Source: Cyanophora paradoxa (taxonomy: Eukaryota; Glaucocystophyceae; Cyanophorales; Cyanophoraceae). Taken from it: 64,000 bases of DNA. The DNA lies in contig QPMI01000064.1 in the NCBI GenBank assembly GCA_004431415.1, forward strand, positions 124,001-188,000, written 5' to 3'. Shown here in pieces: positions 34,077 to 44,830 of this stretch. The position numbers were made by a program, and so were the translations under genes. Position 1 is the stretch's first letter. Each line of letters starts with the position of its first letter. The notes below the pieces were generated by a model. That model searched no databases and had not been told where the DNA came from. It was given only the letters and a program-made list of their open reading frames with translations.

Positions 34077-34440
34077 GAAGCCTCTTCCGTAGGTCGATGG
34101 TGAACGTTTCCATTTGGTCGATGGTGAACGTTTCCATTTATTTTTTTTCCACTCGAGTCCGATTCGTCCGACCGTCCAGATTCGCGACCTCCGCAATGAA
34201 GGCGAACGGTCTCCGACGTGACATAGACGTGACTGGTACCCGGCGCACCGCTCTCCCATCAGTCGGGCGAAGCCTCTTCCGTAGGTCGATGGTGAACGTT
34301 TCCATTTATTTTTTTTCCACTCGAGTCCGATTCGTCCGACCGTCCAGATTCGCGACCTCCGCAATGAAGGCGAACGGTCTCCGACGTGACATAGACGTGA
34401 CTGGTACCCGGCGAACCGCTCTCCCATCAGCGTCGCGCGA
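34077..34440. repeat. Direct duplication of a ~180-bp unit fragment
   Basis: About 34077-34260 and 34262-34440 repeat the segment from the GGGCGAAGCCTCTTCC module through CCACTCGAGTCC and GACTGGTACCCGGCG to CTCTCCCATCAG. Together they insert a partial unit (605 bp between landmarks) into the array. Confidence 0.8.
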
Positions 34441-35204
34441 AAATCGAATTTCCCTCCAGGATCAATTCCGGTATTTATACCCCGGCTCGATCGCGAAATC
34501 CCAAAAAGTGGGACCCGGTCCCGCGACGAAAGCGCGCCAGGGACGACCCAGAGCGGTCACAATCACACCCAAGAGCACGCGCATCGCGGCAACCTCGATT
34601 TCGGCCGCCCTCGACGCTCCAGTCCAGAGAGTCGGCCGAAATTTTGATCCTGCCGGTCCCTCCCGGTCCAACATCGCGCGCATTCGATGCGTACTGGCGC
34701 GCATAGACATAGCAGGGCCTGCGCACTCCAGATATCCGCTTTTCGGAACCGGAACAGCGCACGAAGGTGCCCGACGTCAAAAATTCGATCCTGCACAGCC
34801 CCGGGCAACTTTCCCCGCGCCGACATCGCGGCGCGTGCGCGCATCAATAGTATATGCATTTGAGATGTAGAAGAAGCCTTCCGCACGGTCTCCAAATGCG
34901 CCGGGCCTCGAGGACCCAGCCGACCCCGAAAATTCGATCCTGGACGGACCTGCCCATCTTTCCGCGCGCCCTCGCGTCCTCACCCATGCCCATCGCTACA
35001 GTATTCATTTGAGATCTAAACGAAGCCTTTCGCAAGCTCTGTGGCCGCGACAGAGCACGAGAACCCAGCCGACGCCAAATTTTCGATCCTGGACAGACCT
35101 GCACATATTTCCGCGCGCCCTTGTCTCTGCAGCCCTGCACATCGATCCTGCATGCATCCGAGAATCTGTTTAAGCGATATATAGGCTGTGCGCATGCGCC
35201 CGGC

Positions 35205-36410
35205 CGCGAGAATCTCGCCCCTCCCCTCAACGCTCTCCCCTCAATTTCCTCAGGGCCTCGAGCTCAACTACAGCTAGCTGATTGGCAGCACCACTCCTCC
35301 CCTCAAATCTCGAGCTCAACTACAGCTAGCTGATTGGCAGCACCACCCTCCCCTCATTATATTCTCTCTCAGCTGCAGCAATTCCCCTAATTACATAATT
35401 ATATTCTTCAGGACAGCTCCTCTCAGGAAAACTCGATCCTCCCATAATTATATTCCCTCTCAGCAGCCCTCCCCTCCCCTCTCCCTGCCCCACCGACCCA
35501 GCAACAGCCACGACGGGCCGCGATGATAAAGGGGGGCGCGAAGGGGGCGGCAGAGGCTTCGCCCGATGTTTGGGACCCGCAGGGGCGAGAATCTCGCCCC
35601 TCCCCTCAACGCTCTCCCCTCAATTTCCTCAGGGCCTCGAGCTCAACTACAGCTAGCTGATTGGCAGCACCACTCCTCCCCTCAAATCTCGAGCTCAACT
35701 ACAGCTAGCTGATTGGCAGCACCACCCTCCCCTCATTATATTCTCTCTCAGCTGCAGCAATTCCCCTAATTACATAATTATATTCTTCAGGACAGCTCCT
35801 CTCAGGAAAACTCGATCCTCCCATAATTATATTCCCTCTCAGCAGCCCTCCCCTCCCCTCTCCCTGCCCCACCGACCCAGCAACAGCCACGACGGGCCGC
35901 GATGATAAAGGGGGGCGCGAAGGGGGCGGCAGAGGCTTCGCCCGATGTTTGGGACCCGCAGGGGCCCAGGGCTTGTCCGTTGATCGATGGTGAACGACCG
36001 GAATTATTTTTTGCCGCGATGATAAAGGGGGGCGCGAAGGGGGCGGCAGAGGCTTCGCCCGATGTTTGGGACCCGCAGGGGCGAGAATCTCGCCCCTCCC
36101 CTCAACGCTCTCCCCTCAATTTCCTCAGGGCCTCGAGCTCAACTACAGCTTGCTGATTGGCAGCACCACTCCTCCCCTCAAATCTCGAGCTCAACTACAG
36201 CTAGCTGATTGGCAGCACCACCCTCCCCTCATTATATTCTCTCTCAGCTGCAGCAATTCCCCTAATTACATAATTATATTCTTCAGGACAGCTCCTCTCA
36301 GGAAAACTCGATCCTCCCATAATTATATTCCCTCTCAGCAGCCCTCCCCTCCCCTCTCCCTGCCCCACCGACCCAGCAACAGCCACGACGGGCCGCGATG
36401 ATAAAGGGGG
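35205..36410. repeat. Three successive copies of a ~0.37-kb unit segment
   Basis: The segment from GAGAATCTCGCCCCTCCCCT through two AGCTAGCTGATTGGCAGCAC copies to the GAGGCTTCGCCCGA module occurs at about 35209-35588, 35586-35960 and 36081-36440, at spacings of 379 and 496 bp. The extra length before the third is a second partial hairpin module at about 36010-36080. Confidence 0.8.
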
Positions 36411-38999
36411 GCGCGAGGTGGGCCGCTGAGGCTTCGCCCGATGTTTGGGACCCGCAGGGGCCCAGGGCTTGTCCGTATGTCAATGGTGAACGACCGGAAT
36501 TATTTTTTTTCCACCGCTCTGCGATTGGTCCGAGCGTCGAGGTTGACAACCTCCACAATGAAGGCGAACGGTCTCCGACGTTACATAGCTGAACACAGAC
36601 ATTACACTTATTTTTGGAGTCGTGGCTCCCCTCAAATTCCGTCCGCACTCCTGAGTCCCCGCCCGAAAATCGAATTTCCCTCCAGGATCAATTCCGCTAT
36701 TTATACCCCGGGGCTCGATCGCGAAACTCCAAAAAGTGGGACCCGGTCCCGCGACGAAAGCGCGCCAGAGACGCCCCAGAGCGGTCACAATCACACCCAA
36801 GAGCGCCGCATTGTGCCAAGCTCGATTTCGGCCGCCGCCGACGCTTCAGTCCAAATAGTCGGCCGAAATTTTGATCCTGCCGGTTCCGGCCGGTCCCCCG
36901 ACGCGCGCATTCGATGCGTACTGGCGCGCATAGACATAGCAAGGCCTGCGCACTCCAGATATCCGCTTTTCGGAGCCGGAAGAGCGCAGGAAGGTGCCCG
37001 ACAGCAAAAATTCGATCCTGCACAGCCCCGGACATCTTTCCGCGCGCCCAGGCCGCGGCGCATGCACGGAACAAAAGTATAAGCATTTGAGATGTAGAAG
37101 AAGCCTTTCGCACGGTCTCTAAATGCGCCGGGCCGCGAGGACCCAGCCGACCCCGAAAATTCGATCCTGGACGGACCTGCACATCTTTCCGCGCGCCATC
37201 GCGTCCTCACCCATGCCCATCGCTACAGTATTCATTTGAGATCTAAACGAACCCTTCCGCAAGCTCTGTGGCCTTGACAGAGCACGAGAACCCAGCCGAC
37301 GCCAAAATTTCGATCCTGGACAGGCCTGCACATATTTTCGCGCGCCCTCGCCTCAGCAGCCCTGGACATCGATCCTGTATGCATTCGAGACTCTATTTAA
37401 GCGCTTTATAAGCTCTGCGCATGCGCCTGGCCGCGAGAAACCTCGCCCATCCCCTCAACAATCTCCTCTCAATTTCCTCAGAACCTCAGGGCCTCGAGCT
37501 CAACTACAGCTAGCTTATTGGCAGCAGCACTCCTCCCCTCATTATATTCTCTCCAACTCCGCCCATAATTATATTCCCTCTCACGAGCCCTCCCCTCCCC
37601 TCTCCTTGCCCCACCGACCCAGCAACAGCCACGACGGGCCGCGATGATTAAGGGGGGCGCGAGGTGGGCCGCTGAGGCTTCGCCCGATGTTTGGGACCCG
37701 CAGGGGCCCAGGGCTTGTCCGTAATCCGAAAACGAACGTGCCCTTTTCCTTTTTTTCCACCGCTCTCCGATTGGTCCGAGCGTCCAGAGGCGCAACCTCC
37801 GCAATGAAGGCGACCGGTCTCCGACGTCAGTTAGGCGAACTTTCGAGCGGCCAACCTCCACTGATTTATTTCTGGACTCGAACCTCCCCTAAAGTTCGTC
37901 TAAGACGACCGCTCTCCCGTGGACGTCGCGCGAAAATCGAATTTCCCTCACGGATCAATTCCGGTACTTATACCCCGGCTCGATCGCGAAACCCCAAAAA
38001 GTGGGACCCGGTCCCGCCCGGTCCCGCGACGAAAGCGCGCCAGGGACGCTCCAGAGCGGTCAGGATGACAGCCAAGACTGCGCGCACCGCGGCAAGCTCG
38101 ATTTCGGCCGCCCTCGATGCTCCAGTCCGAAGAGTCGGCCGAAATTTTGATCCTGCCGGTTCCGGCCGGTCCCACGGCGCGCGCAATCGATGCGTACTGG
38201 CGCGCATAGACTCTGAGACATAGCACGGCCTGCGCACTCCAGATATCCGCTTTTCGGAGCCGGACCAGTGCAGGAAGGTACCCGACAGCAGAAATTCGAT
38301 CCTGCACAGCCCCGGGCAACTTTCCGCGCGCCGACGCCGCGGCGCATGCGCGGAACGATAGTATAAGCATTTGAGATGTAGAAGATAACTTTCGCACGGT
38401 CTCTAAATGCGCCGGGCCGCGAGGACCCAGCCGACCCCGAATATTCGATCCTGGACAGACCTGCACATCTTTCCGCGCGCCCTCGCATCCCCACGCATGC
38501 CCATCGCTACAGTAATCATTTGAGATCTACACGAAGCCTTCCGCAAGCTCTGTGGCCGCGACAGAGCACGAGAACCCAGCCGACGCCAAATTTGCGATCC
38601 TGGACAGGCCTGCACATATTTCCGCGCGCCCTCGCCTCCGCAGCCCTGGACATCGATCCTGTATGCATCCGAGATTCTGTTTAAGCGATTCGCAAGCTCT
38701 GCGCATGCGCCTGGCCGCGAGAACCTCGCCCCTCCCCTTACCAATCTCCTCTCAATTTCCTCAGGGCCTCGAGCTCAACTACAGCTGCAGCTAGCTGATT
38801 GGCGGCACCACTCCTCCCCTCCTAATATTATCTCTCAGCTGCACCAATTCTCCTAATTACAAGATTAATTCTCTCAGGACAGCTCCTCTAGATCTCAGGA
38901 CAACTCCGCCCATAATTATATTCCCTCTCAGCAGCCCTCCCCTCCCCTCTCCCTGCCCCACCGACCCAGTAACAGCCACGACGGGCCGCGATGAATAAG

Positions 39000-41900
39000 G
39001 GGGGCGCGAGGGGGGCCGCTGAGGCTTCGCCCGATGTTTGGGACCCGCAGGGGCCCAGGGCTTATCGGGCGAAGCCTCTTCGGGCGAAGCCTCTTCCGTG
39101 GGTCGATGGTGAACGTGCGGAATTATTTTTTCGGGCGAAGCCTCTTCCGTGGGTCGATGGTGAACGTGCGGAATTATTTTTTTTCCACTCGAGTCCGATT
39201 GGTCCGAGCGTCGAAGTTGACAACCTCCGCAATGAAGGCGAACGGTCTCCGACGTTACATAGCTGAACACGGAGTCACGGACATTACACTTATTTTTGGA
39301 GTCGTGGCTCCCCTCAAATTCCGTCCGCACTCCTGGGTCCCCGCCCGAAAATCGAATTTCCCTCCAGGATCAATTCCGGTATTTATACCCCGGGGCTCGA
39401 TCGCGAAACCCCAAAAAGTGGGACCCGGTCCCGCGACGAAAGCGCGCCAGAGACGCCCCAGAGCGGTCACAATCACACCCAAGAGCGCGTGCATCGCGGC
39501 GAGCTCGATTTCAGCCGCCCTTGACGGTCCAGTCCAGAGAGTCGGCCGAAATTTTGATCCACCCGGTTCCGGCCGGTCCCGCGACGCGCGCAATCGATGC
39601 GTTCTCGCGCGCATAGACATAGCAAGGCCTGCGCACTCCAGAAATCCGCTTTTCGGATCCAGGACAGCGCAGGAAGGTGCCCGATGGCAAACAATCGATC
39701 CTGCACAGCCCCGGGCAACTTTCCGCGCGCTCAGGCCACGGCGCATGCGCGGAGCAATAGTATAAGCATTTGAGATGTAGAAGAAGCCTTTCGCACGGTC
39801 TCTAATTGCGCCGGGCCGCGAGGACCCAGCCGTCCCGAAAATTCGATTCTGGACGGACCTGCACATCTTTCCGCGCGCCGTCGTGTCCCACGCATGCCCA
39901 TCGCTACAGTATTCATTTGAGATCTAAACGAAGCCTTTCGCAAGCTCTGTGGCCGCGAAAGAGCACGAGAACCCAGCCGACGCCAAATATTCGATCCTGG
40001 ACAGCCTGCACATATTTCCGCGCGCCCTCGCCTCCGCAGCTCTGGCATCGATCCTGTATGCATCCGAGATTCTGTTCACGCGATTCATAAGCTCTACGCA
40101 TGCGCCTGCCCGCCGGAACCTCGCCCGTCCCTCAACACTCTCCCTTAATTTCCTCAGGGCCTCGAGCTCAACTACAGCTAGCTGATTGGCAGCACCACTC
40201 CTCCCCTCATTATATTCTCCCTCAGCTGAACCAATTCCCCTAATTACAAAATTATATTCTCTCAGGAAATCTCCTCTCATGCAGGACAACTCCTCCCATA
40301 ATTATATTCCGTCGCAACAGCCCTCCCTCCCCTCTCCCTCCCTGCCAGGCCAGCTGATTGGCAGCACCACTCCTCCCCTCATTATATTATTCTCAAGCCC
40401 TATAATATTCCCTCTCAGCAGCCCTCCCCTCCCCTCTCCCTGCCCCGCCGACCCAGCAACAGCCGCGACGGGCCGCGATGAACAAGGGGGGCGCGAGGTG
40501 GGCCGCTGAGGCTTCGCCCGATGTTTGGGACCTCGGGCGAAGCCTCTTCCGTGGGTCGATGGTGAACGTGCGGAATTATTTTTTTTCCACTCGAGTCCGA
40601 TTGGTCCGAGCGTCGAAGTTGACAACCTCCGCAATGAAGGCGAACGGTCTCCGACGTTACATAGCTGAACACGGAGTCACGGACATTACACTTATTTTTG
40701 GAGTCGTGGCTCCCCTCAAATTCCGTCCGCACTCCTGGGTCCCCGCCCGAAAATCGAATTTCCCTCCAGGATCAATTCCGGTATTTATACCCCGGGGCTC
40801 GATCGCGAAACCCCAAAAAGTGGGACCCGGTCCCGCGACGAAAGCGCGCCAGAGACGCCCCAGAGCGGTCACAATCACACCCAAGAGCGCGTGCATCGCG
40901 GCGAGCTCGATTTCAGCCGCCCTTGACGGTCCAGTCCAGAGAGTCGGCCGAAATTTTGATCCACCCGGTTCCGGCCGGTCCCGCGACGCGCGCAATCGAT
41001 GCGTTCTCGCGCGCATAGACATAGCAAGGCCTGCGCACTCCAGAAATCCGCTTTTCGGATCCAGGACAGCGCAGGAAGGTGCCCGATGGCAAACAATCGA
41101 TCCTGCACAGCCCGGGCAACTTTCCGCGCGCTCAGGCCACGGCGCATGCGCGGAGCAATAGTATAAGCATTTGAGATGTAGAAGAAGCCTTTCGCACGGT
41201 CTCTAATTGCGCCGGGCCGCGAGGACCCAGCCGTCCCGAAAATTCGATTCTGGACGGACCTGCACATCTTTCCGCGCGCCGTCGTGTCCCCACGCATGCC
41301 CATCGCTACAGTATTCATTTGAGATCTAAACGAAGCCTTTCGCAAGCTCTGTGGCCGCGAAAGAGCACGAGAACCCAGCCGACGCCAAATATTCGATCCT
41401 GGACAGGCCTGCACATATTTCCGCGCGCCCTCGCCTCCGCAGCTCTGGGCATCGATCCTGTATGCATCCGAGATTCTGTTCACGCGATTCATAAGCTCTA
41501 CGCATGCGCCTGCCCGCCGGAACCTCGCCCGTCCCCTCAACACTCTCCCCTTAATTTCCTCAGGGCCTCGAGCTCAACTACAGCTAGCTGATTGGCAGCA
41601 CCACTCCTCCCCTCATTATATTCTCCCTCAGCTGAACCAATTCCCCTAATTACAAAATTATATTCTCTCAGGAAATCTCCTCTCATGCAGGACAACTCCT
41701 CCCATAATTATATTCCGTCGCAACAGCCCTCCCCTCCCTCTCCCTCCCCTGCCAGGCCAGCTGATTGGCAGCACCACTCCTCCCCTCATTATATTATTCT
41801 CAAGCCCTATAATATTCCCTCTCAGCAGCCCTCCCCTCCCCTCTCCCTGCCCCGCCGACCCAGCAACAGCCGCGACGGGCCGCGATGAACAAGGGGGGCG

Positions 41901-44830
41901 CGAGGTGGGCCGCTGAGGCTTCGCCCGATGTTTGGGACCCGCAGGGGCCCAGGGCTTGTCGGGCGAATCGGGCGAAGCCTCTTCCGTGAGTCGATGGTCG
42001 GGCGAAGCCTCTTCCGTGGGTCGATGGTGAACGTGCGGAATTATTTTTTTCCACTCGAGTCCGATTGGTCCGAGCGTCGAAGTTGACAACCTCCGCAATG
42101 AAGGCGAACGGTCTCCGACGTTACATAGCTGAACACGGACATTACACTTATTTTTGGAGTCGTGGCTCCCCTCAAATTCCGTCCGCACTCCTGGGTCCCC
42201 GCCCGAAAATCGAATTTCCCTCCAGGATCAATTCCGGTATTTATACCCCGGGGCTCGATCGCGAAACCCCAAAAAGTGGGACCCGGTCCCGCGACGAAAG
42301 CGCGCCAGAGACGCCCCAGAGCGGTCACAATCACACCCAAGAGCGCGTGCATCGCGGCGAGCTCGATTTCAGCCGCCCTTGACGGTCCAGTCCAGAGAGT
42401 CGGCCGAAATTTTGATCCACCCGGTTCCGGCCGGTCCCGCGACGCGCGCAATCGATGCGTTCTCGCGCGCATAGACATAGCAAGGCCTGCGCACTCCAGA
42501 AATCCGCTTTTCGGATCCAGGACAGCGCAGGAAGGTGCCCGATGGCAAACAATCGATCCTGCACAGCCCGGGCAACTTTCCGCGCGCTCAGGCCACGGCG
42601 CATGCGCGGAGCAATAGTATAAGCATTTGAGATGTAGAAGAAGCCTTTCGCACGGTCTCTAATTGCGCCGGGCCGCGAGGACCCAGCCGTCCCCGAAAAT
42701 TCGATTCTGGACGGACCTGCACATCTTTCCGCGCGCCGTCGTGTCCCCACGCATGCCCATCGCTACAGTATTCATTTGAGATCTAAACGAAGCCTTTCGC
42801 AAGCTCTGTGGCCGCGAAAGAGCACGAGAACCCAGCCGACGCCAAATATTCGATCCTGGACAGGCCTGCACATATTTCCGCGCGCCCTCGCCTCCGCAGC
42901 TCTGGGCATCGATCCTGTATGCATCCGAGATTCTGTTCACGCGATTCATAAGCTCTACGCATGCGCCTGCCCGCCGGAACCTCGCCCGTCCCCTCAACAC
43001 TCTCCCCTTAATTTCCTCAGGGCCTCGAGCTCAACTACAGCTAGCTGATTGGCAGCACCACTCCTCCCCTCATTATATTCTCCCTCAGCTGAACCAATTC
43101 CCCTAATTACAAAATTATATTCTCTCAGGAAATCTCCTCTCATGCAGGACAACTCCTCCCATAATTATATTCCGTCGCAACAGCCCTCCCCTCCCCTCTC
43201 CCTCCCCTGCCAGGCCAGCTGATTGGCAGCACCACTCCTCCCCTCATTATATTATTCTCAAGCCCTATAATATTCCCTCTCAGCAGCCCTCCCCTCCCCT
43301 CTCCCTGCCCCGCCGACCCAGCAACAGCCGCGACGGGCCGCGATGAACAAGGGGGGCGCGAGGTGGGCCGCTGAGGCTTCGCCCGATGTTTGGGACCCGC
43401 AGGGGCCCAGGGCTTGTCGGGCGAATCGGGCGAAGCCTCTTCCGTGAGTCGATGGTCGGGCGAAGCCTCTTCCGTGGGTCGATGGTGAACGTGCGGAATT
43501 ATTTTTTTTCCACTCGAGTCCGATTGGTCCGAGCGTCGAAGTTGACAACCTCCGCAATGAAGGCGAACGGTCTCCGACGTTACATAGCTGAACACGGACA
43601 TTACACTTATTTTTGGAGTCGTGGCTCCCCTCAAATTCCGTCCGCACTCCTGGGTCCCCGCCCGAAAATCGAATTTCCCTCCAGGATCAATTCCAGTATT
43701 TATACCCCGGGGCTCGATCGCGAAACCCCAAAAAGTGGGACCCGGTCCCGCGACGAAAGCGCGCCAGAGACGCCCAGAGCGGTCACAATCACACCCAAGA
43801 GCGCGTGCATCGCGGCGAGCTCGATTTCAGCCGCCCTTGACGGTCCAGTCCAGAGAGTCGGCCGAAATTTTGATCCACCCGGTTCCGGCCGTCCCGCGAC
43901 GCGCGCAATCGATGCGTTCTCGCGCGCATAGACATAGCAAGGCCTGCGCACTCCAGAAATCCGCTTTTCGGATCCAGGACAGCGCAGGAAGGTGCCCGAT
44001 GGCAAACAATCGATCCTGCACAGCCCCGGGCAACTTTCCGCGCGCTCAGGCCACGGCGCATGCGCGGAGCAATAGTATAAGCATTTGAGATGTAGAAGAA
44101 GCCTTTCGCACGGTCTCTAATTGCGCCGGGCCGCGAGGACCCAGCCGTCCCCGAAAATTCGATTCTGGACGGACCTGCACATCTTTCCGCGCGCCGTCGT
44201 GTCCCCACGCATGCCCATCGCTACAGTATTCATTTGAGATCTAAACGAAGCCTTTCGCAAGCTCTGTGGCCGCGAAAGAGCACGAGAACCCAGCCGACGC
44301 CAAATATTCGATCCTGGACAGGCCTGCACATATTTCCGCGCGCCCTCGCCTCCGCAGCTCTGGGCATCGATCCTGTATGCATCCGAGATTCTGTTCACGC
44401 GATTCATAAGCTCTACGCATGCGCCTGCCCGCCGGAACCTCGCCCGTCCCCTCAACACTCTCCCCTTAATTTCCTCAGGGCCTCGAGCTCAACTACAGCT
44501 AGCTGATTGGCAGCACCACTCCTCCCCTCATTATATTCTCCCTCAGCTGAACCAATTCCCCTAATTACAAAATTATATTCTCTCAGGAAATCTCCTCTCA
44601 TGCAGGACAACTCCTCCCATAATTATATTCCGTCGCAACAGCCCTCCCCTCCCCTCTCCCTCCCCTGCCAGGCCAGCTGATTGGCAGCACCACTCCTCCC
44701 CTCATTATATTATTCTCAAGCCCTATAATATTCCCTCTCAGCAGCCCTCCCCTCCCCTCTCCCTGCCCCGCCGACCCAGCAACAGCCGCGACGGGCCGCG
44801 ATGAACAAGGGGGGCGCGAGGTGGGCCGCT
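39000..44830. repeat. Four near-identical 1.40-1.46-kb units, recently amplified
   Basis: Consecutive landmarks at 39306, 40708, 42164 and 43623 give periods of 1,402, 1,456 and 1,459 bp. Sequence between them is almost identical. Differences are mostly one-base losses in G or C runs and the number of TCGGGCGAAGCCTCT modules. The unit near 32419 is the closest relative elsewhere. Confidence 0.9.
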
